A stretch of DNA of 64,000 nucleotides from Phalacrocorax aristotelis (Eukaryota > Chordata > Aves > Suliformes > Phalacrocoracidae), in contig NC_134279.1 of the NCBI RefSeq assembly GCF_949628215.1, positions 84,563,517-84,627,516 of the forward strand. The letters run 5' to 3'. This document shows, one piece after another, positions 36,480-49,500 of the stretch. A model generated the notes under the pieces. It was given only the letters and a program-made list of their open reading frames with translations. It was not told where the DNA came from and made no database searches. A program made the position numbers and the translations under genes. Position 1 is the stretch's first letter; each line of letters opens with the position of its first letter.

Positions 36480-37350
36480 CGCACGACCCTGGACGGAAGC
36501 CGCACCCCGGCACCCAGGGCCGTGGGGCACCGCACCGGAGAGCGGTACCTGAGCACGGGCGGTAGCGGTGTGCGGCACCACGCGCACGTGCTCGGCGCGC
36601 GCACCCACGCGCACCCGCACGCCCAGTCTCGCTCCCCCTCCGCCACGTGCGTCCCCCCCGCGGCCCCGCCCCGGCCCCGCCCCCGGGGGCGCGGGCGGCG
36701 GCGGGCGGAAGCGCGCGGAGTGTCGCGGCGCGCGGCGGTGCGGGATGGACCTGCCGGCCAAGGAGGGGCCGCTCCTCGTGCAGCACAGCCACAAGTTCGG
36801 CACCAAGGTGGGCGGCCGCGCGCCTCTCGGCGGGTCGGGGTAGGGGGGGGAAGGGCCGGGTCGGGACCGCACGCCGGGCCGGGCCGGGCCGGGCCGGCTC
36901 TTTTCCTCCCCTCCTCCCTGGGGCCGTATGGTCTCCGTACCGCCGCCGCGCCGGGCCCCCGCCGCCCCCTCCCCCCGGCGCCGCCGTCGCCCCCGCTGCC
37001 GCTCCCGCTGGGCGCGCTGCCGGGCCGCGGGCGCCGCCCGGAGATTGGGGAAGTGGGGCCAGGGCCGGCGGCCGACAAAGCCCCGGCCCCGTGCCCGGCC
37101 GAGGGGTCCCGTTTCCGCCCCTCCCCGCCGGGGGCCGGCCCCGAGGGGCCCGTCTGAGCGCGGTCGTGCCGGCGGGCGCGGTCGGAGCTGGTCTTACGGG
37201 GCGCCCGGGCGGAGGGCACCCCGGGGCCGCCCCCGGCGAGCTGCCGGCCCCACCGCCGCGCCCGGCGGAGCATCCCGGGCGCCCTCATGGGAGCCTCCCC
37301 TGCGCCGCGCTGCCGCCGGGCCCGGCCCCGTGTGACCCCGCTGCCTTGCA
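36480..37350 (+). promoter_or_regulatory. CpG island promoter of DOK1
   Basis: Dense CG content over exon 1 and intron 1 of DOK1, with GGCCGGGCCGGGCC runs at about 36,877-36,897 and CGCGGCGCGCGG just before the ATG at 36,745. The island covers the likely transcription start a few tens to hundreds of bases upstream. Confidence 0.7.
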
Positions 37351-40300
37351 GAGGTGGAAGCGGAGCTGGTTCGTGCTGTACCCGGCCAGCCAACACGGCG
37401 TCGCCCGCCTGGAGTTCTTCGACTGCAAGGAGCCGGCGGCGCCGCCCGGGCGGCTGGGCACCAAGCGGCTGGACAAGACGGTGGTGCGGCTCTCTGACTG
37501 CACCAGCGTGGCCCCCGTGGCCGAGAGCGGTCCCCGGCCCGGCACGGCCGTCTTCCGCCTGGAGACCAGCGACAGGAGCTACCTCTTTGCAGCTGACAAG
37601 CAGCAGAGCGAGGAGTGGGTGGCAAAGCTGTGTGAGATCGCCTTCCCGGTGAGTCCCAGGGTGAGCAGAGGGGCATCCTGGGCACCTTGCTGGGGCCACT
37701 GCTGCCCCTGGGGAGGGGGGGAAGGCATCAGAGCACGTGCAGTAGGAGTGGTGCTGCCACCCCTTCCTACCCAGCGGGAGGGCCTGGTGGTGCAGGGAGG
37801 GGGACGCTGGCGCACGCGTGGGTGGTCCCAGGTTGTCAGAGCACCTGGCCCTGGGACTGTGGCTCCCTCTCCATAGCTCCTGCCATGCCAGCAGCCAGTT
37901 GGGTTATGGGACTTGGCAGCATGCTGTCAGTAGTTCCTGGCTGCAGCTACAAACTTCAAGTCAGGCTCTCCTCCCCCAGTGTAAAGCCTGTCCTTGCCCC
38001 CTCCAGAGACCTGGCGGGGGCTGGGTGATGGCTGAGGAGCGTTTCCTCTTGGCCCAACCACCTCTGCCTTTCCTGTCACAGTAGCAGCGGAAGCAGAGTC
38101 CCAAGAGCATTGCAGTGCCTGGCTCTGGGACCCACCTGGCTCCTGGGTGGCAGCACCAGCAGCTGCAGGGCCAGCGCACCCCCTCGCCTAGCCCTGGAGC
38201 TCGCCTCTACCTGCACCCCACCAGTGCTGGGCCTGTGACACAGCCCTCTGGCTCCCCCATTCTCTGCCCGTGCCCTTGTAGTAGCTCTGCAGCCTTCCCT
38301 GGAGCTTGTGGTCAGCCAGCACAACACCTCCCTGCGAAGGCAGTTTCTATAGTGGGTGGCCTACGAGTATGATTGTCTGCACCGCTCTGCAAGAGCAGCC
38401 CGCACCTGCCCCGCCCCATGGGTCCCCTGCTTTCCCTCCTAGGAGATGTTTGCACACCCCTGGGTTGTGCTCTAGCCAATTCCAGGCTTTGAGTGTTTGG
38501 CAGAGCTGCCTTGCAGGATGGATGGCTGCACAGCTGGTGATCGTAGGATGTTCCCACAAGGACCTGGGTGTTTGCTGAGTGTGATTTACCTTAATAAATA
38601 AGCCTTTTTTTGTCCCTGCTTGCATCTCCCTGCAGCCCGCTGTCAGGCTAAATGTGTCTGTGCAGCAAGAGTCCTGCTGACCAGGCCAAGAGGCACTGGT
38701 ATGGTACTGGAAATTACTCCACGTCCATGCCCGTGTCTGTTTGGTGCAGACAGTGTTGCAGCCTTTGTCCTGGAAATGGCTTGCGGAGCTGAGCTAGGGA
38801 CACTGTATATGCCTTTGGAGTGGTGCAGGGCAGTGGCAAGGCAGGGAAACATCTGCTCAGAGCACGGGTGTGCTTGTAGCTTCCTTCATGTGGTAGCTGT
38901 CAGTTGTGTGCTTGAGGTCCGAAAGCAAGCTGCCAGTTTAGGAAGCGTTGGGCAAAAGGCTGCAAGGATGGCAGGTGTCCTAAGAAAGGCCTGGCCTGGA
39001 GCAAGAGGCACAGGAGCTGGGTGTGGCCTCTCTGCAAAAAAGCTGAAGATCCTCAGTCGTGATTTCTGGTCACCTGTACGGAGAGCATGATTTTGTGTCA
39101 TGTTGTTTGTTGCTGGCCAGAGGGTAAGCAGGGTCCAGGAGCTTGGGAACTGAGGCCAGAGATCATTCAGAGTTCAGAACAGAATTTCTTTTTCTTTTGA
39201 AGATGAGGGAAAGTGCAGTCAAACAGAGACCTGAAGGGCTCTGGAAGATCAGCTGGCCCTTGACTTCCCAATCCTAGGCTGGAACCCTGCTACATTAGAT
39301 GCTTTTGCTGAGCAGGCACTGCTGCTGTCAGCATTAAGGACAGTAGCTTTTAGCAGGTCCACATTCTATTTAGGAGCCAAACAAGAGGGCCTGATGGCCC
39401 TTTTTGGGCCTTGCCTCTTGTTAAGAAGCTCGTGCGGCTAGGTTTTAAACTGAAACTGTGACAGCTTGCCTTCTGCAGGACGTACACTCTGCTGCAGCCC
39501 CATCCCACATGGGAGAAACAGCTTCCAGCTCCCATCGAAATACAGACCCTCATACAATGGTGCAAAGTCTGAAGCAGCTCTTGCAGGGCATCTGTGAGCC
39601 TTTGATTTGCATGGGGCTTCCCTGGAGGAGGATCTTTGTTATTTGGTGGTACCACCAAGGGTGCATCCCACACACAAACCCTTAGGGGACCCTGCTGCTG
39701 GGACACGGTCGCTGACAAAGTGCATGCGTTGCACTTTCAGTTCTGTATGCACTAAAATAGAAGTGCTTGCTTCCCTTCTGCGGGCTGTGCACTGATACTG
39801 ACACCACCTTCCTGCCTGTGCAGAAGCAGGACGCAGACCCTTGCGTTACTGGGTCATCTCATCAGCTCCCTCCCTTGTCCATACTGCTGGGAGAGTGTGC
39901 CTGGGCCCATGTGATGCTTTGGGCGCTGATGGCACCTGTGCTGGAGTACGTTGGTGAGGAAGCAGAGCTGTTCCCTCCCTGGGCACTAGGGCACCTGCAT
40001 GGGCATGCTATAGCAGTCAGATGAGAAGCAGTGGAGTAGGCACTTGAGACCCCCAGGTGCTGCCCCGCAGGAGGCCGTTGTCTCAGTGCTGGTTTGTGCT
40101 GCACTGGGGAGCAGGGTCTGGAGGACAGGGCTGCTGGGATTAACTGCTTGCTTCTGCACCCTGTCCACTGCACAGCCCAACTAGGGCCCAGGGTCCTGCC
40201 AGGAGCTCCAGGGAAGCCCCTCCTGCATTGCCTGGCCCTGTACATCCATGTCCATGTCAGCTCAGGGTAGGGGGGACCCTGGGGTCTGTTGCTGGCTCTG

Positions 40301-43300
40301 GGCAGGGAAGGGCTTGGTATGGCTGCAGGATGGCCAAGCTGTGTGGTGCTGGAGTAGGCCCCTCAGGGAGGGTGGCTGGGGGGCCAGTGGCTGCAAGGGG
40401 ACTCAGGGCCTGATCTGCTCTCCCTTGTCAGGGAAATGGCCCCAGCAATGCTGGTGTGGTGGCCCGGCGTGGCAAAGAAGGCAGCGAGGAGGTGCCAGCC
40501 CTGGAGATGGCTGTGAACTCCATCTACTACTCAAGAGATGAAGGTGGGACCTGCCACTGCCCTGACTTTGGGCCACCTTCTGCGGGCCCTGTCCTGCTGC
40601 CACCCCATCACTGGGGCTCCAGAGGGCAGGGTGAGGCCTCAGCTGGAGCTGGGGACATGGCTTCCTCTGCCCTCCCCTAAGCATCCCTGTCCCCACAGTG
40701 AACACCTTCTGGGTGACGGTGCAACGGACTGAGGCTGCAGAGCGATGCGAGCTACGTGGCACTTATGTGCTCAAGGCTGAGCGTGACAGCCTTGTCCTCA
40801 AGGACCCACGGACAAATGAGATCCTTTATGTCTGGCCCTACCGGCTGCTCCGGAGATACGGCCGGGACAAGGTAGGGAATGTGGGGACCCCTCGTGCCGT
40901 GTGCTGAGGCCTGTTCCCCCTCAGGCTTTCCCTTGCCGAAGGGTAAGGAGCTGATGTGCCCGATCAGTCTGTGGCAGCCGTGCAGTGGGCCCTGCCAAAT
41001 GCCGGAACTGCTACAGCTCTTGGCAACCACAGCCGGGTCCCCAGGGGCATCTGTGATCCTGTCTGTCCTCAGCTCCCGCCTGTGTTGCCACGCAGGAGCC
41101 TGGGCTAGCAGGACACCTGTTGCCACTGAGGGTATGGCTGGGCAGAGCCCCTCTCTATGTGGTCCTTGCCCCACTCCCACTGGGGGCCACTGCAGCCCCT
41201 GCTGGCCCTTCTGCCGGACATCGCAGCGGCTGGCTTGCCCCCATTCTCTATCCCAGTGCTCCCCAGCCCATGCTGTGGGCAGGCGTGCTCTCCCCAGCCT
41301 CTGGGGATCTTGGCTCCCTGCAGTCCTGGCTCTGCCCTGGTTTCAGTCCATCACTCCTGAAGGATGGTGGCCAGAGCAGGAGGGGCTGTTTGAGACACTA
41401 GTTACTCTAGATTTCTTCACCTTACGGGCGGCATTGCTCTTAGCCTGGCTGACCTGCGTAGGTCCACACAGAGGAGCCATGTGGTGTGGGGAGCAGGCAG
41501 CTACACTCACAGGTCCCTGAGCAGTGATAGGTTGGCTGTGCTTGTGTTTGGTAGCATTGACCCACAAAAGGAAGTCTGGCCCCAGAGGCTTTTGCAGCAA
41601 CCCCAGAGACTGCTGCTGCACATGAGAGAGCACCAGTGAGGCAGAAAATGTCATATGGATTCAGGGACTGAGGTTCAGGAAGGGTGTGGGCATCTGCTGG
41701 TGGGAACCTGTGCATGAGTGTGTGTTCAGGCCTGAGGGACACAGCCTTGGTGCAAGACTTCTCTTTAAATTACATTATACCATTAACAGAGTAATGCTAC
41801 TAAGGCAAATGCTCTGCTTACTATTGGTAGCCAAGCTGCTGCTTCTGGCCCTTCTCCTGTAGAAAGCTGTGTTCCTTTGCCTTGAATCTCCTGCCTCTGG
41901 ATCGCTTCCCTTCTGCTTGACCAATGCTGACTTACCCAAGATGCCCATAATAGTTTCCCCTGCTGAACTGTCACTCATCTTCTCACCCTACTCTATTCCC
42001 AGTGCAAATTGCATATTATTTCCTAGACTATCGGGTGTCAGTTGTTGACCCTGCTGGAGTTGCTCACGTAAGGCACCAGGTCTCCAGCAGGGCCTTCAGC
42101 TTTGGGCCTGGAGCATCTTGCAGTGATGTATTCTCAAGTGTGCATCTTGCTCCAATTTCCTGGCTTGTTCTGGGCTGCTGGGCAGCGCAGCCTCCCCCTG
42201 CGCAGGCGCTGTGCAGTTGCTGAGCGCAGCATGCCCCTGGGGTGGTGCTTGCTGAGCTGTGGCCCTCTCTGCCGGGAGCAGAAGGAGCAGGATGTTCAGT
42301 GAAGTCTCTCCTGTAGGATGTGCAGGATCAGCAATGCAGCCGTGTGCCCCTCAGCAGGAAGCACAGCCTGCACGATGCACTCGGTTGGCAGGTGCTGGGC
42401 AGGATGTGACCCTTCCGCTTCCCCTGCAGGTGATGTTCTCCTTCGAAGCTGGCAGGCGCTGTGACTCCGGCCCAGGAAACTTCACCTTTGAGACCAAGCA
42501 GGGCAACGAGATCTTCCGCCTGGTGGAAGCCTCCATCCGGGAGCAGAAAGCGCAGGTGGAGGAGAACCGGCAAAGCTGTGACTCGCTGGATTCAGACAGC
42601 CCCAGCGTGGTGCTGATCCGCCAGGCCCTGGCCGACTCCCTGAGCCTAGAGCTGCCCGTGGAGGGGGATGACACCCTGGTACCCAAAGTGGGGCTGGCGC
42701 CCAGGCCCAGTGCAGCGGCAGAGGAGAGAGACGCTACGTCTCTGCTGAAGACCCGGACTCTGCCAGAGCTGCCTGTGCCACAGGCCAAGCCCACGGTCCC
42801 AAGCACACCCCCACGCTCCCCTCTACCAAAGGCGTCCCGTGCTGTGCTGCCAGCTGAGGACCCATCCAGTGTGTACTCAGAGCCCCTGGACTCAGTGAAG
42901 GGCTTCCGTCCCTGGCTGGACACACTCTACTCAGACCCCATAGACAGCAAGCCTGTGAGTGGGGCCAAGGTGCCCAGCAGCATCTCGGATGAGATGAAGT
43001 TCCGGCTGCCGGTGCCGCTATACTCGGGCACGTATGAGCAGGTCCGGGCTGAGGGATGCAGCCAGGCCCCCACCGTGCCTGGGCAGAAGGAGCATATCTA
43101 TGATGAGCCCGAGGGTCGTGCTCCCCGCTCGCTGCCGACCCCCAGCTGCATCTACGATGAAGCGCGGCCCACGGGCGAGGCCTGGCGCACCCAGGGCCAT
43201 GACGGCAGGGGTGGCTATGAGTATCCCTACAACCCCAGCACTGATGACTACTCGGTACCTGCCTTTCAGGCCAAGGCCAAGGGCCCCAAGCCGGTGCCTG

Positions 43301-43542
43301 CCCCCAAGCCCCAGGCAGCCTTGATCCCTAAAGGTGCCGAGAGGAGTGGGGACCCTGGCAGGCGGCGGGGGAATGCTGTCCCTGAGAAGGCGGTTGTCAA
43401 ACCTAGCCTCAACAGCAGCAACAACAACAACGTGGAGGTGCTGTACAGCCAGGTGGTGAAGCCCCAGCATGTGCAGAAGAAGGAGCAGTCTGTGGATGAG
43501 TGTAGTTTGTCACCTGTCTACGAAGACTTAGGAGAGATATAG
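36745..43542 (+). CDS. DOK1: Docking protein 1 (complete, 585 aa)
   Basis: Membrane-recruited adaptor that is tyrosine-phosphorylated and dampens Ras/MAPK signalling through RasGAP. Exons 36745-36807, 37352-37648, 40432-40543, 40699-40871 and 42430-43542 have canonical borders and compatible phases. A PH domain spans ~1-118 (MDLPAKEGPLLVQHSHKFGTK, LYPASQHGVARLEFFD). The IRS-type PTB domain spans ~160-262 (FWVTVQRTEAAERCELRG, WPYRLLRRYGRDKVMFSFEA, the last spanning exons 4-5). The tail has tyrosines in YSEPLD, YSDPID, YDEPEG, YDEARP, YEYPYNPSTDDYSVP, YSQVV and YEDL; YDEPEG matches the human RasGAP-SH2 binding site. At 585 aa it is longer than human DOK1 (481), mainly in the tail. Position next to LOXL3 and M1AP confirms orthology rather than DOK2 or DOK3. 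Confidence 0.95.
37649..40431 (+). other. DOK1 intron 2, nothing recognised
   Basis: A 2.8-kb intron separating PH and PTB coding exons. No coding motif, RNA gene or confident repeat. Open frames here have no domain features. Confidence 0.65.
40872..42429 (+). other. DOK1 intron 4, nothing recognised
   Basis: A 1.56-kb intron that interrupts the PTB domain between GRDK and VMFSFEA. No further feature seen. Confidence 0.65.
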
Positions 43543-43987
43543 TGTGCTGCTGCTCCGTACATGCCTGGGAGAGACTGGGGGGCCCAGGCCTGTTTGTGAG
43601 CAGTGCTGGCTGCTGTCCTTCACGGGTCCTGTGGGTGGCTTGGGGCTGGGGACTCTTCTGGCTCAGGCAGAGCCCCTCTTGCTCACCAGTGCTGAGGGGC
43701 TGTGTTTCCCTGGAGGCCTTTTCCTCAGCAAAGGCAAGAGACTTGTGGCTGGTGCAGGTGCCAGCATGCTCCTACGGCTCTGGAGCTGACTCTGCTGCTG
43801 CCTCCTGATCCACTGGAGGGCTGGCTGTGTCACCCTACGCCTGCTGCTCTGGCCTTGCTCTGGCTTCCTCTCTGACCAGGCTGCAGGGTTGGGTTGCCCG
43901 TTGCGGTGCATGGAAGACTGGTTGCCTTCAGTCTCCAAGAGTATTTTTATACAAAATTATTTTAATATTAAAATCTGTCTGTCTCAG

Positions 43988-43993
43988 AATAAA
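43988..43993 (+). promoter_or_regulatory. Polyadenylation signal of DOK1
   Basis: AATAAA lies 446 bases after the DOK1 stop codon, following an AT-rich run, and is followed by TTTGCCTGTGGCATGTCTGG, a plausible GT-rich downstream element. 3' UTR is about 460 bases. Confidence 0.75.
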
Positions 43994-44019
43994 ACATTTG
44001 CCTGTGGCATGTCTGGGCT

Positions 44020-45570
44020 CTCAGGCATATGGATGGGGAGATGTTGGTGCAGTGCTGCAGGGCAGCCCAGATGAGCAGCGTTCACACACTGGCATATTCA
44101 TGTCTGTGCAAGAGCTACTGAGCTAAGAGGAAACCATGAAGAAAAGCATATGCCAAGTTCAGCTGTGGCTGGATGCTGTGGTGCTGGGGGATTAAGGAAT
44201 ATGAGAGTCAGGCTCAGCGATACCTTTATGTGCTGATGGGGGTGCAAAATGTGATGGCCTCTAAGCGTAAGGCTGGGCAGAGCTGGCCTCCAGCTCTGCT
44301 GCAGCTCAGTGGCTGTTGATTAGCCACAGGATATCTCTTCCACCCTGATCCTTCTGCTGCTCTTGAAAGGTCTGGGATGGCCCAGTCTGGATATCCCATT
44401 GACTTCAATGGCAAAAACTGTCACCTTGCTGTGTGGTCTCAGGCTAGGGGTTTGCCTGTGATTGCTGTGTGGCCAGCCTTGGGCAGAAACCTATGCAGGG
44501 GAAAAACAGGTTGGCCTTTTGGTGCTGGTAATGGTTTTGGTAGATCTTTTTTTGTCCCTTCTGTGTGGGGCTACCCTGGCATTGGTTGTCCCTGAGTTTG
44601 GACAGGGCTACTGATGACTTCTGCAGGTTTAACAGCCTATTGATGTGGATAGCAGTAAGACAGCCAGCTGACAAGCAGCACTGTGAGGTACCTGTGCAGA
44701 GGACTAAGCATGACTGCTGCAGCCCCCGTTCAGACCCAGGGAACCACGAACCATTGGGGAAGTATGGAGGATCAGGTTCAGGTCTGCAGACTGGTGAGAT
44801 GGTGACAAGGTGGTGAACTCTGACTGGGCATTTGTCTGATGCCCAAGTTGCAGGGGGGGAGCCTCAGTCCTGTAACAATACAGCACAGATGTAGGCAGGA
44901 CTAATTTGTGGCTGTTGTTCTGTGCTGGGTCCTCTTCCCCACTGGGGTTTTGCTGCAGGAAAAGGGAAAAAGCCTAAGGGGTTTTGGGAATCTGAGGGAG
45001 TCCAAGGTGGTTCCTGCCTGGGATGAGAGGCACAAGCAGCAAACATCTGCTGCTCATGGTTGGCTGCTGGGTGGTCCCGTGCTTGTGTTCCTGTCCATGG
45101 CAGGTCCCTCTACACATCCCAAGAGCAGTTCTGCCTGCCTGCTCCAGAGAAGAGCTCTGGACATTGCTTAGCAGGGTCCCAGGCCACCTGCCCGTAATCC
45201 TTGCTTATGACTCCAGTGTGAGGCTCCAAGACTTAAACAATATCAGCCTCCCAGGAGCAGAGCCCCAGGGTTCTCCCTTCCATATGACCATGGGTGTTTG
45301 TGCATCTCTATCACTGTGGTTGCTGTATATGCTCTGTCCCATGGAGCTGAGCATGGTGGCTAGCAGGGCCTGTTAACTGAGCTGGGATCCCAGGGAAACG
45401 AGATGGCTCTGATGGCTCTGCTCTCCTGCTCTAGCAGTCCTCCCAGGAGCGTGATGTTTGCATCGTGCCCTTGGTCAACTGCAGCTGTTTCTCAGGAAGT
45501 ACAGGTCAGTGCTGGGATTGCTGCATACAGTACACATTATAAACTACAGGCAGTAGGTGAATGTTATGGT
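44020..45570. other. Intergenic spacer between convergent DOK1 and M1AP 3' ends
   Basis: About 1.5 kb, moderate GC, with no recognised coding sequence or repeat. Confidence 0.6.
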
Positions 45571-45577
45571 AGATAAC

Positions 45578-45583
45578 TTTATT
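45578..45583 (-). promoter_or_regulatory. Candidate polyadenylation signal of M1AP
   Basis: TTTATT on the plus strand reads AATAAA for M1AP, about 790 bases past its stop codon. I saw no better candidate nearer the stop, but I did not test every variant hexamer. Confidence 0.45.
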
Positions 45584-46374
45584 TTGAAACCACTTGTCAG
45601 AACAGAGTAAGAAGAACACAACCCCCTGCTGGTGCTGTGTTGGCTTGCAGAAGAGCCCTGTAGGCAGACAAGCCCTAAGGAGGAAAGCATCCAAGCAGCA
45701 GCTGGCTGGGAGAACGGTGCTGTGCTGCAGCTCTAGCTGCAGTGAGCTGTCGCTGTGTAGCAGCCAGCCAGGGCCTTACGGCTGGCTTGGCTCTTGCTGC
45801 AAACACCTTCCTGAGCTGGGGAGTTGGACAGTGAGACCAATTACAGAAGCAAGAAAATCAGCACCGTCGTGGGTAGTGCTGCTGTCAGGAGGGCAGCATT
45901 CTGGGCTTTAAATTCAAAAGCCCTGCTGAACCTGTTCCTGCAGGATGAGGGCAGCTTGATGTTACTGCTTACTTTATCTGTCTGTCAGACTTCCTCACAG
46001 CCTTACGCGCAGCTTTTCTGCACCCACTGACAGCAATCTGTGGTTTGTGGTCTGTACTAGCCTAGTATCAGAAACTGAAATTTGAGGCATGCTGGTGATG
46101 TGTGCTGGCAAGAATGGGAAACATGGGGTGTTGCGGGGGATAGCCGAATCTCTGGACAGAGGGCCCCAGAGTAGCAGGCTTCCTGCAGACTGACTTGGTG
46201 ACTAACAAAACCATAAAACAAGAAGGAGGAACAAACGATGGGAAGTGCCTGTCTGACCAAGGCCAAGTTTAGTGTCTTGCCTGACCGCTTCCGGCCCAGT
46301 GTGTAAGGCTTGGCAGCTGAGCAAGAAGCCAAGCCGTGACTGCATGTGAGCAGGCTCAAGCAGTGCCTTGGGGT

Positions 46375-46515
46375 TCACTGCAGGAACTCGTCATACTCTT
46401 TGGGGAGCAGGGAGCGCTCACAAGAATCTCTCCTTGTCGCTGCTGGTCTGAACGCTTGGAGAGGAGGAGGAGCCATCAGAAGGGGTGCCACCGTAGCTTT
46501 GGCTCTGCTCTGATG
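46375..46515 (-). other. M1AP: Predicted last coding exon of M1AP
   Basis: Reads HQSRAKATVAPLLMAPPP and continues to SLLPKEYDEFLQ-stop. It is the only frame downstream of the SALNNLEVEVAYNPLH exon with a phase-0 acceptor (pyrimidine-rich CCCCTGTATCGCAG). The C-terminus of M1AP is poorly conserved, so an alternative ending is possible. Confidence 0.6.
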
Positions 46516-49500
46516 CTGCGATACAGGGGCAAAATATGAATGCACCATGTGGAAGGAGGCGCTGGCTTGTCCAACAGCACACTGTCTGATTGTGTCTGCA
46601 CGTGCCAGCTGTTCAGCATCCCTCTCCTCAGCTGCATGAGCTTATGCTGTGCCCATCCCTCTGCTCTGTCAGTGGCAAGTGAATGTTGCCTTTGCCACGT
46701 GCTGCCTTCCTTCCCTGTACCACTAGGTTGTCAGGGAGCTGCCCTCAGCCCTTCTGCAGTAAACAGACCAGAAGGCAGAACAGAGACTAGGCAAGTCAAA
46801 GGCAAGAGACATACCTGCTTGGGTTGATGCCGCTCTGGTCGCTGGTCCCTGGGCTGGGCCTGCTGCCTGTGCAGAGGTTTGTACAGCATACTCTTCAGGT
46901 ATTTGTAGAGGTTGCTTTTTAGGTGCAAGGGGTTATAAGCAACTTCCACTTCCAGGTTGTTCAGGGCACTCTGTTCAGACAGAACAAAGAACCTAGTGGC
47001 TATGAGATATGACAGGTAGAGGCTGTGGGGTTTGCTTGGGTTTTTTTTGTTGTTGTTTTTAGTGTCGAGGCCTTTTTTTGGAGGGATGAGTGTTACAGCC
47101 GCTCCATGCCACTGTGCAGTGGTGGAAGAAGGGATCTTTGGCTGTGCTGCTACCCACTAGGACCACTCTTAGCTGTGTATAGAACAGGAGGCATCTGCAA
47201 CCAGGTCTTAATGGATTAACGTATCCCCTTGCAGGATGCAGTCCTATTCTCCCCCATGCCCAGAATTGGCCAACAAGCTGGAACACCCTTTCCGGGCACC
47301 GTCACCCTCAACTCTCTGCTTCATAAGACCTCTTCCCCTTCCCCCCAACAGAGAAGCAACATTGCTCCGAAGGACAGGCATCTGCCGTCTGTGAAGAAAG
47401 CTGTGGGATATATTGGCTGATAGGAAGCAGTTTTGGAGTGCTCCATCATATCCCAGCTGTCACTAGACATTTTCAGAGCTGTTTCCTTTCTACTCATCTG
47501 CTAAGACATATAGTGAGGTTTCTGCCCTTCCTGGCACCACCTGAAGCAGAGGCAGACAACTCAGGAGAAGAACATATGGATGCACAACAGGAAATGCAGA
47601 AGCCTGAATCTATTGGAACAAACTTTATGTATTTATTTATCTTGTGCCTAAAGCACTTCTGCAGTCTGAGGAGATCCATGTTCCCAGCAATGAGGGAGCT
47701 AGCTACATCTTCAGCAGCAGCTGCATGTCCTGTGATAGAGGCTGCTCATTATTCTGATCCCTGCTTGTACAACTGGGATCCTTTCCATAGGTATTTGTGC
47801 AGGGCTGTCAATGACTTACCTCGATAGGGCCATGCACTCTCTCAGGATGTTCAGCAAGGAGGGCTGGGAAGGTTGACGGCAGCAAGAGCTCCCTGATGGC
47901 GACTGCTTTGACAAGTAGAGTGGCAGAGTCAGAAGGGACAATGATGTAGTAGGCATGCACCATGGTATTCCAGTTTGGACTAGTGTTCTGTGGCTCACGT
48001 TTGGCCAAAAGCATCCACTTCCTTTTCTAAATAGCAAAAGCCAAAAACAATGTGAACAATGGGCAACAGCCACTTCCTTCAGCACTTTCACTGTAGGGGC
48101 TGCTCTGGATTCAGGAGCAGAGACATTCATACACATCAGAATAAGAACGCCATTCTGCATTATGGTTGAGGATAGTGTGTTGCTTGGGATTTTTGCTTTT
48201 GGGTTTGTTTTTTTTTTTTCCTAATTGAATGCAAGGCAATTTTTAAGAAAACATCCAATTTTGCTTTATTACTTGTCAGTAAAGGAAAGACCTCCACATC
48301 CTCAGCCTTTGTTAATTATTTTCACCATTAAAGATGCACATCTAATTCCAACCCTGACTTTGCATTTCATACCTCCAAACATTTGATTTCTGATAGGCTA
48401 GAGAGTCTTCTCTAAGGTTTGATGTGCTGTAGCGTCTTCGCAGTGGATGCATTGGCTGGAAGGATTTACAAGCCTAACTCTGGGCCATAAGATGAAGCTT
48501 CAGCTTCTGAAACATGTTTTCTGGTGCAGGCTGGACAGGTCTTATTAGATGTGCACTAACTAGGCCGTTCTATGGCAATCCCTCCCCATGAGACTGCAAT
48601 TTTCACACACTCACCAGAAGACTCTGACACAGAGCATGGAAGCTGTGCTGGTTTATCTCCAGTTCATCCCAGTCTAGCTGCCAGCAGCTTGTGGGCTTGA
48701 TGATGAAGGGCAGGCCATACAGTACAGACTCACAGACCCCTTCAGACTTCAGAGCCCTGCGAATATACAGCTCACGTGAGTGAAGCACAGCCAACATGAA
48801 ACCAGAAAGGCCATCTACCAGGAGGTGCCTGGCTCAAGTGGCTATGGCAGTTATCAGCTGCAATACTTCTGCAAGCAATTTATGTCTGTATTGCTGTGGC
48901 CTGTCACACTGAAACCTTGCAGAAAAGTCCAATTGCAGCGAAAAGAGGCTTTCTTGCTGATTTCCAGATTCCTTTCCACCTGCACCAGCAAGAGCAGGCC
49001 AAGAAGCAAATCCAGTGTTCATGCATTTTGTGTACAAAACGGATTGTTTATCTGGCCTCCTGGGCAATAGCTCACCCAGGCAATTACATCTCTTCCTAAG
49101 TGATTTTTGCTGGATTGTGGTTCTCTTTCCAGGGAAAAGGGAAAGTGATGTGTGCTCTACTCCTGCACAGAGCCAACATCCCACCACAAACACTACTACA
49201 GACTTCGTAGTGCTTGACATTGCCTGTCCGTAGCACACTTCTGCTTCACGGCAGGGCATTATTAAGTAGCTTCAGTGCTTCGGCTGTGGGCCATTTATGT
49301 GCAATTTCTGAGTGTTCTTCAGATATTGACAGGATGCAAATCATTTTAAGAACGACTGTATAGTTCAGAAATTACACAAAACTTTCCCTATAAATAAACC
49401 TCAGAAAAGACACTAAAGAGCATCACTCTTCTTGTTATGCTCGGGGCTTACCAGCCATAGACTGCTGATGGGAAAGTGAATAAATTCTTATGTGAAGTCA

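Noticed and set aside
36359-37699. 446-codon antisense frame over DOK1 exons 1-2
   Set aside because: Shadow of GC-rich DOK1 coding sequence; no domain.
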